DNA of 64,000 nt from VAZQ01 sp036557705 (GCA_036557705.1 DATBHB010000117.1:1-64000), one strand, 5' to 3'. Numbered from the stretch's first letter, positions 8,062 to 16,213 are shown. Translations and numbers: made by a program. The notes: a model not told the origin generated them from the sequence alone.

Positions 8062-8101
8062 CCCTGGATCTCCTTTGGATCGCCCGCCCGAAGTAAATGG
8101 C

Positions 8102-8126
8102 AACGCCCCATTACGGGCTGCGTTCC
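8102..8126 (-). promoter_or_regulatory. EcfG-type general stress promoter
   Basis: On the minus strand GGAAC (8126-8122), 16 bases, CGTT (8105-8102), an exact consensus match about 40 bases before the ATG at 8061. Confidence 0.6.
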
Positions 8127-8262
8127 GGAGATGTTCAACACCGCCTGAGCACACCGCCTGAGCACGCCCGGTTGCTGTGCACAGGCGCGCGGCCGTTCAA
8201 TTCCGTCAGCAGCGCGACGCCCGTGAAGTAAACAACTTCGCACGCCGGCGACGACGTCAGCT

Positions 8263-8418
8263 CTATAAACGGCCGACCAGCAGCAAAATGATCACGATGA
8301 TCAGTACGAGCCCCAGGCCGCCTGACGGATAATAGCCCCAACCGCCGCTATACGGCCAAGTCGGCAAGGCGCCGATCAGAAGCAAGATCACGATAATCAG
8401 CAGTATGGTTCCCAACAT
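8263..8418 (-). CDS. DUF3309 small membrane protein
   Basis: A 51-residue protein: MLGTILLIIVILLLIGALPT, a Trp/Tyr/Gly-rich turn (SGGWGYYPSGG) and a second hydrophobic stretch LGLVLIIVIILLLVG. This two-helix hairpin is the DUF3309 family, common in alphaproteobacteria and often stress-induced. ATG 8418 has GGAGG upstream. An exact EcfG-type promoter lies at 8523-8547, about 105 bases upstream. Inner membrane; function unknown. Confidence 0.75.
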   Translation of the reverse strand: MLGTILLIIVILLLIGALPTWPYSGGWGYYPSGGLGLVLIIVIILLLVGRL

Positions 8419-8522
8419 ATATTCCTCCGCGTCAGAAATATTTTAGCCTCCAGTAAAGCCCGATGCATGTTCTCCGCTTATTGCAAGCTCATTACAGAGA
8501 TTACCTGCATTTCGTGCGAAAT

Positions 8523-8547
8523 AACGCTCAATGCGGAACTCAGTTCC
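8523..8547 (-). promoter_or_regulatory. EcfG-type general stress promoter (left of a divergent pair)
   Basis: Minus strand GGAAC (8547-8543), 16 bases, CGTT (8526-8523): exact match, driving the DUF3309 gene. It lies back to back with the plus-strand promoter at 8565. Confidence 0.6.
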
Positions 8548-8564
8548 GCTCATCGGATTACATA

Positions 8565-8589
8565 GGAACCGAAGGAGCCTCCAATCGTT
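8565..8589 (+). promoter_or_regulatory. EcfG-type general stress promoter (right of a divergent pair)
   Basis: GGAAC (8565-8569), 16 bases, CGTT (8586-8589): exact match, about 30 bases before the ATG at 8620. Only 17 bases separate its -35 from that of the opposing promoter. Confidence 0.6.
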
Positions 8590-8619
8590 GGGCTACTTGC
8601 CAACCCCAAGGAGGATAGC

Positions 8620-8874
8620 ATGGTGAAGATTACCATTGCGGCGGCGGCGATTGCCGCATTTGTGACTCCGGCATTGGCGGCCGACTTCTACATTGTGCAG
8701 GATACGGCTACCAAACACTGCAGGATCGTAGAACAAAAGCCGACAAGCCGGACAACCGTGGTCGTCGGTGGAGACAAAGTCTATACCACCCGCGACCAGG
8801 CCGAAGGCGCGATGAAGACCGTGAAGGTCTGCGAGGAAGGCGGCAACGTCGGCGGGCCGGCTCGCGGACGGTAA
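8620..8874 (+). CDS. Small secreted protein, stress-regulated
   Basis: An 84-residue protein starting at ATG 8620 behind AAGGAGG. Residues 1-20 are a signal peptide (ITIAAAAIAAFVTPALA). The mature part begins ADFYIVQDTATKHCRIVEQK and continues with a short beta-rich segment (VVVGGDKVYTTRDQAEGAMK) and two cysteines (C37, C74 region). This FYIVQD family is frequent in Bradyrhizobium and is periplasmic; its role is unknown. It sits behind an exact EcfG promoter and upstream of csbD. Confidence 0.7.
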   Translation: MVKITIAAAAIAAFVTPALAADFYIVQDTATKHCRIVEQKPTSRTTVVVGGDKVYTTRDQAEGAMKTVKVCEEGGNVGGPARGR

Positions 8875-8936
8875 TCCGCCCAACAGGCTTGACTTAGAGG
8901 CTGGTCGGACCGGCCTCTTCCCAACCAGGAGGAAAG

Positions 8937-9137
8937 ATGAACTGGGATCGTATTGAAGGCAACTGGAAGGAGTTCAAAGGCAAAGCCCAGAAGCAATGGG
9001 GCAAGCTGACCGACGACGACCTCAACGTCGTCCAAGGCAAGCGGCAAGAATTGGCGGGCCGTCTGCAGCAGCGCTACGGCTTTGCCAAGGATCAGGCCGA
9101 GAAGGAGATCGACAGCTGGCTTAATGACGCAACTTAG
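8937..9137 (+). CDS. CsbD family stress protein
   Basis: A 66-residue protein beginning MNWDRIEGNWKEFKGKAQKQ and containing WGKLTDDDL, the hallmark of the CsbD/YjbJ family, a small helical protein induced by general stress in many bacteria. The length is typical. The ribosome site AGGAGG precedes ATG 8937. It lies 62 bases after the previous stress gene and may share its EcfG-driven transcript. The molecular role of the family is not established. Confidence 0.9.
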   Translation: MNWDRIEGNWKEFKGKAQKQWGKLTDDDLNVVQGKRQELAGRLQQRYGFAKDQAEKEIDSWLNDAT

Positions 9138-9243
9138 CGGCCTGCCAGATGGCTCTATAAAGCGGCATCCCGCTCAACCCAGACGGGTCGGGCGGGCTGC
9201 ATGTTTTTAGCGGCCTGTTTTTACAGAGGCGTCGCACCGAACC

Positions 9244-9268
9244 GGAACACCCGCCGCCTGGAAAGGTT
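9244..9268 (+). promoter_or_regulatory. Probable EcfG-type promoter
   Basis: GGAAC (9244-9248), 16 bases, GGTT (9265-9268). The -10 keeps the GTT core but has G instead of C. It lies about 60 bases before ATG 9330 and would drive the four-gene membrane operon. Confidence 0.45.
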
Positions 9269-9329
9269 GGATATAGGGCCGAACAAAGAAACAACTCGGC
9301 ATCCAAGTATATTTCGAGGCGAGTGCGAA

Positions 9330-9758
9330 ATGGGAGAAAAAGAACAAGGCCGCGATACCCAGCCGGGCGGCTTCTGGGAAGAAAGCGGATCGGCGGCCCA
9401 TGACTTAAAAAGCAAGGCGGGGCAGGCTGCAGAGCCGCTGAAGGAGGAAGCCCGCGGTGCTGTGGAAGCGCAAAAAGAAGCGGGCGCCGATCAGCTCACG
9501 AACCTGAGTGCTGCCGTGCACGGCGCCGCCGGGGAGATCGCCAAGGAGCTGCCGCAGGCCGCCGCCTACATCCACTCCGCGGCGGACAGCCTGCAAAGCG
9601 CCTCATCGGCGCTGCGCGAGCGGAGCATCGAGGACCTTGTCAGCGGATTTAACGATTTCGCCCGCAAGCAGCCGGCCGCAGCCTTCGCCGGCTCGGTCCT
9701 CGCGGGATTTGCGCTGAGCCGCTTCCTCAAAAGCTCAAAAACCGGTCAGCCCGCATGA
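9330..9758 (+). CDS. Helical membrane-anchored protein (ElaB/YqjD-like)
   Basis: A 142-residue protein. The N-terminal two thirds are amphipathic helices rich in Ala, Glu and Lys (HDLKSKAGQAAEPLKEEARG). The C-terminus has a hydrophobic helix, KQPAAAFAGSVLAGFALSRF, typical of ElaB/YqjD/DUF883-type proteins that anchor to the inner membrane. It is first in an operon with a YqjE-like and a DUF3618 gene, the same functional trio as the enteric yqjD-yqjE set. Start ATG 9330; an in-frame alternative upstream at 9201 would precede the promoter. Confidence 0.65.
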   Translation: MGEKEQGRDTQPGGFWEESGSAAHDLKSKAGQAAEPLKEEARGAVEAQKEAGADQLTNLSAAVHGAAGEIAKELPQAAAYIHSAADSLQSASSALRERSIEDLVSGFNDFARKQPAAAFAGSVLAGFALSRFLKSSKTGQPA

Positions 9759-9768
9759 GGAGCATCCC

Positions 9769-10206
9769 ATGGCACCGCGCTACTATGAGCGATCCGTCGC
9801 CGACCTGTTGGCGGATCTGTTCAACCAGGTAACTACCCTTTTTCGCAAAGAGGGCGAACTCGCTCGCGTCGAGATGTCCGAGAAGATGTCTCAGATGGCA
9901 ATGGGCCTCGCCCTGGTGGTCGGGGGCGCGGTTCTGTTGATGCCGGCTTTGGTAATTCTGCTCGAAGCCGCCGTAGCCGGTGTGGAAATGGCCGGATTCG
10001 AGCTGTGGCAGGCTGCTGTCATCATCGGCGGCGGCGTGTTTCTGATCGGTCTCATTCTACTCATGATCGGAGTGAGCCGGCTGAAAGCGAAAAACCTCAT
10101 CCCGGAGAAAACCGTCCATCAGCTTCAGGAGGACGTTTCGGTAGCGAAGCGCCAAGCAACCCAAGATCAGGTGAGGCAGGATTATGAGCACCAGCGAGCG
10201 GCTTGA
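9769..10206 (+). CDS. YqjE-like / phage holin superfamily III membrane protein
   Basis: A 145-residue protein with a polar N-terminal helix (VADLLADLFNQVTTLFRKEG) and two transmembrane helices (about residues 44-68 and 79-103). It fits the DUF1469/YqjE family, often annotated as phage holin although it is a chromosomal stress-associated inner-membrane protein. ATG 9769 has GAGGAG upstream. The end overlaps the next gene by 23 bases, implying translational coupling. Confidence 0.75.
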   Translation: MAPRYYERSVADLLADLFNQVTTLFRKEGELARVEMSEKMSQMAMGLALVVGGAVLLMPALVILLEAAVAGVEMAGFELWQAAVIIGGGVFLIGLILLMIGVSRLKAKNLIPEKTVHQLQEDVSVAKRQATQDQVRQDYEHQRAA

Positions 10207-11089
10207 GCGCGAGGTCGAGCAATGTCGCGCCCGGATATCGAGTTCGCTCGACGAATTGCGCGCCCGGATGACGCCTGGCCAGATCGTCGATCAATTGGTC
10301 GACTACGCTCGCGATGCAAGCGGAGGAATGTTTTTCCGCAATCTGCAAAGGCAAGTGATCGAAAACCCCATTCCTGCCGCAATGGTCGGAGCGGGGCTGG
10401 CTTGGTTGGCGGTCGCAACCGGGCGGAACGCGACCTCGACCCCATCCAACTTAAGAGGGCAACCAGGAGAGACGATGGATCAGGCTCGCGCGAGCGCTCA
10501 GGAATGGGCGGGCCGCGCGCAGGAAACAGCATCGAGCGCCGGCAATCAGATCAGTGAGAGCGCGTCCCAATTCGCAGACCGCGGCCGCAGGGCAGCCGCT
10601 GGTCTGCAAGATGCGGCCGCTTCCGCGTACCAGACCGGCGCCGAGACAGCCAACCGCGCCGCTTCGGCCGTTCGCGATTCGGCAGCATCGCTGCGCGGCC
10701 GGGCGGCCAGCGCCTCGCAGAGCATCGGCAGCCTTTTCAGGGAACAGCCGCTCGTGCTGGCAGGCGTGGGGCTCGCGATAGGTGCCCTGCTCGGTGCAGC
10801 CCTGCCCGAAACCGAAGCTGAGGATCGGTTGATGGGACAGGCCAGCGGCGAGATCAAGGAGCGCACCGGCGACGTAGCCGGCGAGCAATACGAAAAAGCA
10901 AAGACAGTCGCCGAACACGCCTACGAGGAAGCCAAGCAAGAGACCGAAAAGCAGACCTCTGGGTCAGACTCTGGTCCGCAACGCAGGGCGGAGGCGGAAG
11001 GCGGGCCGACGCTGGTTCCCTTCAGCGATGAAACCGCAATGCATCAGGGCGGATTCGGCCCTGCGGAGAATGTCGGTGGGAATAGCTAG
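10184..11089 (+). CDS. DUF3618 domain protein
   Basis: A 301-residue protein. The first 40 residues (LEREVEQCRARISSSLDELR, ARMTPGQIVDQLVDY) are the DUF3618 motif, followed by a hydrophobic helix (PIPAAMVGAGLAWLAVATG, about residues 66-84). A long Ala/Ser/Gln/Arg-rich helical stretch follows, then a second membrane helix, QPLVLAGVGLAIGALLGAAL (about 188-207), and an acidic tail. It is predicted to be an inner-membrane protein with extended helical arms. It is co-transcribed with the YqjE-like gene. Confidence 0.75.
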   Translation: MSTSERLEREVEQCRARISSSLDELRARMTPGQIVDQLVDYARDASGGMFFRNLQRQVIENPIPAAMVGAGLAWLAVATGRNATSTPSNLRGQPGETMDQARASAQEWAGRAQETASSAGNQISESASQFADRGRRAAAGLQDAAASAYQTGAETANRAASAVRDSAASLRGRAASASQSIGSLFREQPLVLAGVGLAIGALLGAALPETEAEDRLMGQASGEIKERTGDVAGEQYEKAKTVAEHAYEEAKQETEKQTSGSDSGPQRRAEAEGGPTLVPFSDETAMHQGGFGPAENVGGNS

Positions 11090-12203
11090 CAAGGACGCCT
11101 CCCGGCAAATTCATCCCCGTCCGAGCTGGATCCCAGTGTGGATCACGGGGCTGGCGATAGGTCTTCTCTCGCTCGGCTTTGATCACAAGCGATATGCTGG
11201 CGAGGCTCCGCCAAGCCGGCAAGAGCGCGGCGAAAGGGTTATGGAAAACGAAAGCAGCCGCGGCCGAGCCGCCCGTACGCCCTCGGAGATTCCTGCCCGC
11301 GGATGGAAGGATATCCTTCTTCGCATTTACCAGAACATCTCCAAACACCGGGTAGTCCTGGTAGCGGCCGGCATTACGTTCTACTCAATCCTGGCGCTGT
11401 TTCCGGCCATTGCGGCGCTGGTGGCGCTTTACGGATTGTTTGCGGATCCGACCACGATCGCCGGCAATCTCGACCAGTTATCAGGGTTCGTGCCGGAGGG
11501 AGCGACTGCTGTTATTCGCGATCAGCTCAATCGCCTGGCCGCGCAGGGAAGCAGCACACTCGGTCTCGCCTTCATCGTCGGGCTTGCTGTCTCGTTGTGG
11601 AGTGCAAATGCCGGGGTCAAGTCTCTTTTCGATGGGCTCAATATCGTCTACGACGAGGAGGACGAGCGCAGCTTTATCAAGCTCAACCTGGTCTCGCTCG
11701 CTTTCACGCTCGCAACGCTCGCGTTGGCGCTTGTCGCGCTTGCCGCAATCATAGTCGTTCCGGTTGTCGTCAACTTCTTCGGGCTCGCGCAAGTCACTAA
11801 TCTCATCATGCGAATAGCCCGATGGCCCCTCCTGCTGGTGGTGGTCGCGTTTGCGCTCGCCGTCCTCTATCGCTACGGGCCTGACCGGGCGAGAGCGCAG
11901 TGGCGTTGGATCAGCTGGGGCAGCGCTTTTGCGGCGGTTGGCTGGCTCGCGGTCTCGATCCTGTTCTCATGGTATGCGGCGAATTTCGGCAGCTACAACA
12001 AGACCTACGGCTCGCTCGGCGCGATCATGGGCTTCATGTTCTGGATCTGGCTTTCGGCAATCGTCATCCTGATCGGCGCCGAGATCGATGCCGAGATGGA
12101 GCACCAGACCGCTCGCGATACCACGACGGGGGCGCCGAAGCCTATGGGCGAACGGGGCGCCAAAATGGCCGATACTCTAGGAGCTGCTCAGGATGGCGCC
12201 TGA
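11070..12203 (+). CDS. YihY/BrkB family membrane protein
   Basis: About 377 residues. An N-terminal helix (IPVWITGLAIGLLSLGF) precedes the YihY/BrkB domain, which has six membrane helices: VVLVAAGITFYSILALFPAI, SSTLGLAFIVGLAVSLWSAN, then NIVYDEEDERSFIK and three further helices ending in AIVILIGAEIDAEMEHQ. The motif FYSILALFPAIAALVALYG and the closing GAEIDAEMEHQT are family signatures. The family is widespread and was once mislabelled RNase BN. The start is uncertain: ATG 11070 or GTG 11076, overlapping the DUF3618 gene. Confidence 0.8.
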   Translation: MSVGIASKDASRQIHPRPSWIPVWITGLAIGLLSLGFDHKRYAGEAPPSRQERGERVMENESSRGRAARTPSEIPARGWKDILLRIYQNISKHRVVLVAAGITFYSILALFPAIAALVALYGLFADPTTIAGNLDQLSGFVPEGATAVIRDQLNRLAAQGSSTLGLAFIVGLAVSLWSANAGVKSLFDGLNIVYDEEDERSFIKLNLVSLAFTLATLALALVALAAIIVVPVVVNFFGLAQVTNLIMRIARWPLLLVVVAFALAVLYRYGPDRARAQWRWISWGSAFAAVGWLAVSILFSWYAANFGSYNKTYGSLGAIMGFMFWIWLSAIVILIGAEIDAEMEHQTARDTTTGAPKPMGERGAKMADTLGAAQDGA

Positions 12204-12312
12204 AGGGCCAATCGGCGCGCCCGCAGACGGACGCGATGCGGCACGCGTCGTCGCTCTGGTGATGCTTGTTTTATTTCTTGCCATCATGGTGTTGAGCTCG
12301 GTTACCAGCTGA
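12193..12312 (+). CDS. 39-residue single-helix membrane protein
   Basis: MAPEGPIGAPADGRDAARVV is followed by a hydrophobic helix, ALVMLVLFLAIMVLSS. ATG 12193 overlaps the end of the YihY gene by 11 bases and has TAGGAG at good distance, suggesting translational coupling. The stop is three bases before the next ATG at 12316. A tail-anchored micro-protein is the simplest reading. Confidence 0.5.
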   Translation: MAPEGPIGAPADGRDAARVVALVMLVLFLAIMVLSSVTS

Positions 12313-12315
12313 CCG

Positions 12316-13347
12316 ATGAAAATCGTGACCAGATCGACACGAAACCAGCCGGTATGCTGGAGCCGAAAGCTCCTGCTCGCGGCGATCATCTCTATCGCGC
12401 CACTCGCTCCCGCGCATGGCCTCGACATGAACAGCGTCAACAAAGCGGAGCTTCCGGCAAAGCGGGAGCGCCTCGGAAAAGGCCTGGTTCCGGCCGTGAT
12501 AAAGGCGCAGGTGCTGCTCGATCGAGCGTATTTCTCCCCGGGCGAGATCGACGGTCGCCTCGCGGAGAACACCCGCAAGGCGATTGGGCTGTTCGAAGAC
12601 ACGCACGGTCTTCCCCGGGACGGCAAGCTCAGCCCTGACGTATGGTCGCAGCTCGTGGCCACCTCGGGCGATCCGGTTCTCAAGGAATATAGAATCGAGG
12701 CTTCGGACGTGAAGGGTCCGTTCCTCAAGGAGCTGCCGTCCAAGATGGAGGCGATGAGTCATCTCAAACACCTCAGCTACACGAGCTCGCGCCAGGAGAT
12801 CGCGGAAAAATTTCACATGAGCCAACATCTGTTGAAGGCGCTCAATCCGGGCAAGCCCTTCGACAAGAGCGGCGACACGATTGTGGTGGCAAATGTCACC
12901 GATGATCCGCCGGCCCAGAAGGCGGCGAGGATCGAGGTCGACAAAGCCAAGCGAGAACTGAGGGTCTTCGACGAGGACGGCAGCCTGATCTTCGCGGCGC
13001 CGGCAACCATCGGCAGTGCCGAGAAGCCGGCGCCGAGCGGCACGCTCAAAATAACATCAGTGACGCACAATCCGACCTATCGATACAATCCGGCGTATCA
13101 TTTCAAAGGAGTGCATGCGAATCGGCCGTTCACGATCAGGCCGGGGCCGAATAATCCTGTCGGGGTGGTGTGGATCGGCCTTTCGCGCCAAGGCTATGGA
13201 ATTCACGGCACGCCCGATCCGTCGAAAGTGAGCAAGAATGCCTCGCATGGCTGCATTCGCCTGACCAATTGGGATGCTCTGATGCTGGCCGCGATGGTCA
13301 AACGCGGGATGCCCGTCGCATTTCTCGACGACGGCCACACTTCGTAG
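12316..13347 (+). CDS. L,D-transpeptidase (YkuD), periplasmic
   Basis: It cross-links peptidoglycan by 3-3 bonds or attaches proteins to it. The 343 residues include: an N-terminal membrane or signal segment (LLLAAIISIAPLAPAHG, about 19-35); a PG_binding_1-like repeat (VLLDRAYFSPGEIDGRLAEN, about 67-86); a linker with a LysM-like piece; and the catalytic domain from about 205. The active-site motif is HGCIRLTNWD with Cys313 and His311, plus the upstream GIHGTPDP. The stop codon TAG is the first part of an interspersed repeat that begins at 13344. It is last in the stress-membrane operon, consistent with envelope reinforcement under stress. Confidence 0.9.
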   Translation: MKIVTRSTRNQPVCWSRKLLLAAIISIAPLAPAHGLDMNSVNKAELPAKRERLGKGLVPAVIKAQVLLDRAYFSPGEIDGRLAENTRKAIGLFEDTHGLPRDGKLSPDVWSQLVATSGDPVLKEYRIEASDVKGPFLKELPSKMEAMSHLKHLSYTSSRQEIAEKFHMSQHLLKALNPGKPFDKSGDTIVVANVTDDPPAQKAARIEVDKAKRELRVFDEDGSLIFAAPATIGSAEKPAPSGTLKITSVTHNPTYRYNPAYHFKGVHANRPFTIRPGPNNPVGVVWIGLSRQGYGIHGTPDPSKVSKNASHGCIRLTNWDALMLAAMVKRGMPVAFLDDGHTS

Positions 13348-13509
13348 GGTGGGCAAAGGCGCGACGCGCTTGAGCGCGTGCGCGATGCCCACGCGGCGCG
13401 GGTACGTGGGCGCGGCGCTCTATTTGTACGTGTGGCGCTGCTCGTGCGTGTGAACCGCGCCCATAGCGCGTCGAAGATGCGCGTTGACGCGCTTTAGGCC
13501 CACCCCTAC
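13344..13509. repeat. Interspersed repeat family A, copy 1
   Basis: It starts GTAGGGTGGGCAAAGGCGCG and ends GGCCCACCCCTAC, with imperfect inverted ends and a GC-rich core of short internal hairpins. It includes the module CATAGCGCGTC-GAAGATGCGCG (about 13462-13494) that recurs in other repeat families. The left edge supplies the stop codon of the L,D-transpeptidase gene. It fills the gap between convergent genes. Confidence 0.85.
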
Positions 13510-13518
13510 ATTGCGACT

Positions 13519-14295
13519 CTAAATCCCGCTGAACCAGTTGTAGCCCTGTTCCTCCCAATAACCCGGATTCCAATTATTGATTACTGCCATTTCCATCACA
13601 TATTTGGGATTCTTGAATCCGAGCTTGGTGGGGATGCGGATCTTCATCGGAAACCCGTATTTCACAGGCAGGATTTCGCCGTCGAATTTGAACGTCATCT
13701 GTGTTTGCGGATGCAGCGCCGTCGCCATGTCAATCGACGTTGAATAACCTTCGGCGCATCGGAACCAGACATATTTGGCGCGGGTGTCGGCGCCGACCCG
13801 GCGCAGGAATTCCGAGAAGCGCACCCCCGACCATTTGCCGATCGCGCTCCAGCCTTCGACGCAGATGTGGCGCGTGATCTGGGTTTCCTCGGGCAGCGCG
13901 TAGAGGTCCTTGAGCGTCCAGGATTTGGTATTCTCCACGAGGCCGCCGACTTCGAAGGCATAGTCGTCGCCGTCGACTTCCGGGGCTTCCTCTTCGGGAT
14001 AGTAGCCATTGAAAGGAAACGGACGGGTGATCGCGCTCTCCGGATAGGTCGGCGCGAGCTTGTTCGGATTGAACAGCCAAGCCTGGACGCGATCGTTGAA
14101 ATAGGACATTCGCATCAGCGCGTGCTCGGCCGATTCTTCGTCGATGATGTCGCATCCGGTGAGGAAAGCGAGAGCGCCAACGCTCAGCCCGCCGCGCAGG
14201 AACAGCCGGCGCGTAGGCTCAGGGATCAGCTTGGCGGCATCCTTGGCGAGAAGCTGCGGATCAACGCCAGGGATTGCTCTGCGAATACGCGACAT
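13519..14295 (-). CDS. Molybdopterin-dependent oxidoreductase (sulfite oxidase/MsrP-like)
   Basis: A 258-residue periplasmic enzyme of the sulfite oxidase/YedY fold. The molybdenum-binding cysteine is C145 in ITRHICVEGWSAIGKW, the family signature; the substrate is unknown (methionine sulfoxide, sulfite or another). The leader has twin arginines (TRRLFLRGG, residues 28-36) and then LTGC at 45-48, so it looks like a Tat-exported lipoprotein. ATG 14295 follows AGGAGG. It is directly downstream of a cytochrome b gene (10-base gap), the likely electron partner. It replaces the usual MsrQ partner with a b561-like protein, so it is not a standard msrPQ pair. Confidence 0.85.
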   Translation of the reverse strand: MSRIRRAIPGVDPQLLAKDAAKLIPEPTRRLFLRGGLSVGALAFLTGCDIIDEESAEHALMRMSYFNDRVQAWLFNPNKLAPTYPESAITRPFPFNGYYPEEEAPEVDGDDYAFEVGGLVENTKSWTLKDLYALPEETQITRHICVEGWSAIGKWSGVRFSEFLRRVGADTRAKYVWFRCAEGYSTSIDMATALHPQTQMTFKFDGEILPVKYGFPMKIRIPTKLGFKNPKYVMEMAVINNWNPGYWEEQGYNWFSGI

Positions 14296-14305
14296 AAGGG
14301 ACCTC

Positions 14306-14941
14306 CTAACGTCCGATGATCATGGCGCGCAGGCTCTTCGGCACCAGGAAGGCCATGATCACATGAATGACGAGAAAGCCGGTGATTGTCGCCATGGCGA
14401 AGAAATGCACATAGCGCGCCGTCTCGTAGCCGCCGAAGAAATCGGTGAGCGGCTGCACCTGGACCGGCTTCCAGATCGAGAGACCCGAAAGGACGATCAC
14501 GATGCCGGCGAGAATCACGCCGAGATAAAGGAGCTTCTGCACCGCGTTATAAGCTGCGAGATCATCATGGGCGAGCCGGCCGGTGAGCGCCGCTGAGAGG
14601 TCGGCAATCAGCTGCCTCGGTCGGATCGGCAGGAGCTTCCTGCGGAAACGGCCGGTGGCAAGCCCGAGCACAAGATAGACAAGACCGTTGATCGCAAGCA
14701 GCCACATGGCGGCGAAATGCCAGAGCAGAGCGCCGGCAAGCCAGCCGCCCAAGGTGATGGCGGGAGGAAAGACGAACGGAAACAGGGGGGACGCGTCGTA
14801 TATCTGCCAACCGGAGCCGATCATTACCGCCATGGCGAGCACGTTCACCCAATGGGTAATGCGCACCCAGAGCGGGTGCACCATCACCTGACCTTGACTC
14901 GGGATCGCGACAGACTGCTGGGCGGCGGCTTCGAGGGTCAT
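14306..14941 (-). CDS. Cytochrome b561-type membrane subunit
   Basis: About 211 residues with four or five membrane helices. The histidines of the diheme core are visible: VRITHWVNVLAMAVM, LLWHFAAMWLLAI, and ARYVHFFAMATITGFLVIHV. This fits the Ni/Fe-hydrogenase-type cytochrome b family, which passes electrons from quinol to a periplasmic oxidoreductase, here the molybdoenzyme encoded just downstream. The start is uncertain: ATG 14941 is used; TTG 14962 and ATG 14884 are alternatives. Confidence 0.8.
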   Translation of the reverse strand: MTLEAAAQQSVAIPSQGQVMVHPLWVRITHWVNVLAMAVMIGSGWQIYDASPLFPFVFPPAITLGGWLAGALLWHFAAMWLLAINGLVYLVLGLATGRFRRKLLPIRPRQLIADLSAALTGRLAHDDLAAYNAVQKLLYLGVILAGIVIVLSGLSIWKPVQVQPLTDFFGGYETARYVHFFAMATITGFLVIHVIMAFLVPKSLRAMIIGR

Positions 14942-15027
14942 GTTCGGCTCGAACGGTTCCAATTCTCACCAATTTAGTCCGGCTGGACCGCCGCGTCACC
15001 TCTGCCGCAACACACCTCGGTGAATTC

Positions 15028-15326
15028 GTAGCCCGGATTGCGTGATCGCCCCATCTATTCGCAGCTTGCGCGACCAGAGCGATCACGCAATCCGGGGTCG
15101 TCCCGGATTTCGCGGCGTGCCGGATTCGCCGTCGGCAGAGAGCAGGAAAGGCGCCGCTCAACCGGGCCACGACCCCGTAGCCCGGATTGCGTGATCGCCC
15201 CATCTATTCGCAGCTTGCGCGACCAGAGCGATCACGCAATCCGGGTCGTCCCGGATTTCGCGGCGTGCCGGATTTGCCGTCGGCAGAGAGCAGGGAAGGC
15301 GCCGCTCAATCCGGGCCACGACCCCT
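15028..15326. repeat. Family B repeat, two tandem 149-bp units
   Basis: Unit 1 starts at 15028 and unit 2 at 15177, nearly identical, each beginning GTAGCCCGGATTGCGTGATC. Each unit contains the inverted partner GATCACGCAATCCGG about 50 bases later, and ends CGGGCCACGACCCC. The units differ by a few substitutions and one base. The array abuts the stop codon of the LysR gene. Confidence 0.9.
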
Positions 15327-16213
15327 CAGCTGCCGGCGCGCAGGTGCTCAACCAGTCTTCGCGCAAACGGCGCGAGATCGTTGAGGCGGCGGATGCAGAT
15401 GGTAAGCTCGCGCACTGCCCAGGGGTCGGTGAGCACCACGATGGCGATCGCCATGCTGCGCGATACCCGCCGCGCGGTGGTTTCCGGCACGATGCCGATA
15501 CCCACGTTGCATTCGACGAGCCTGCAGACCGCATCGAAGCTGCGCAGCTGAACGCGCAACCGCAGCGGCTTCCCGACGCGCGCGGCCTTATCGGAGAGAA
15601 ACCGCTGCAGGGCGCTGGCGCGGTCGAGCCCCACGAAATCGTAATCGAGCACCTGCGCAAAAGCGGTTTCCCTCCGCCTGGCCAGCGGATGATCGCGGGC
15701 GACGACGAGGACGAACCGGTCCTTGCGGAACGGAAAGGTCTCAAGCGCCGCCGCATCGACCGTGCCGGCGATGATGCCGATATCGGCCACGCCTTCCGCG
15801 ATCAGTCCGACAATCTCGTCGCTGAGCCGTTCTTCGAGATCGATGCTCACCTGGGGATGGGCGGCGAGAAACGAGCTGAGCGCTTCGGGCAGGAATTCGG
15901 TAAGCGCATTGGTGTTCGACAAGACTCGGATCTGGCCGGCAAGCCCTCCGGCATAGGCGCCGAGGTCCTCCTGAAGCTTTTCCACTTGGCGCAGGATCGC
16001 GCGGGCATGCTGGAGCAGCGTGCGGCCTGCCTGGGTGGGTGATACGCCTTGGCGGCTGCGCACCAAGAGGGCCGCGCCAAGCGCCTCCTCCATGTTCCGA
16101 ATCCGTGTCGAAGCCGCAGCCAGCGCCAGGTTGGCACGCTCCGCTCCGCGCGTGATGCTCCCGGCCTCGACGACATGCCGGAACAGGCTGAGATCGGCGA
16201 GATCGAACCGCAT
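15326..16213 (-). CDS. LysR family transcriptional regulator
   Basis: A 295-residue regulator. The N-terminal winged helix-turn-helix (LFRHVVEAGSITRGAERANL, residues about 10-29) is followed by a linker helix and the two-lobed effector domain. ATG 16213 (MRFDLADLSLFRHV) is clear; the frame is open further upstream but that part reads as junk over the sdhC gene. It is divergent from sdhC with about 200 bases between, so it may control sdhCDAB or simply itself; the effector cannot be told. The C-terminus ends against the family B repeat. Confidence 0.85.
   Translation of the reverse strand: MRFDLADLSLFRHVVEAGSITRGAERANLALAAASTRIRNMEEALGAALLVRSRQGVSPTQAGRTLLQHARAILRQVEKLQEDLGAYAGGLAGQIRVLSNTNALTEFLPEALSSFLAAHPQVSIDLEERLSDEIVGLIAEGVADIGIIAGTVDAAALETFPFRKDRFVLVVARDHPLARRRETAFAQVLDYDFVGLDRASALQRFLSDKAARVGKPLRLRVQLRSFDAVCRLVECNVGIGIVPETTARRVSRSMAIAIVVLTDPWAVRELTICIRRLNDLAPFARRLVEHLRAGS

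Noticed and set aside
9769..10206. Phage holin, as evidence of a prophage
   Set aside because: The gene is a YqjE-type chromosomal membrane protein in a stress operon; no phage structural, integrase or lysis genes accompany it.
13344..13509. Family A repeats as ordinary terminators
   Set aside because: They are 80 to 285 bases long, lack a T run at the hairpin end, and occur in intra-operon and divergent positions as well as after genes.
15038..16042. Open frame over the family B array and the LysR gene, plus strand
   Set aside because: The first part is repeat sequence and the rest is antisense to LysR.
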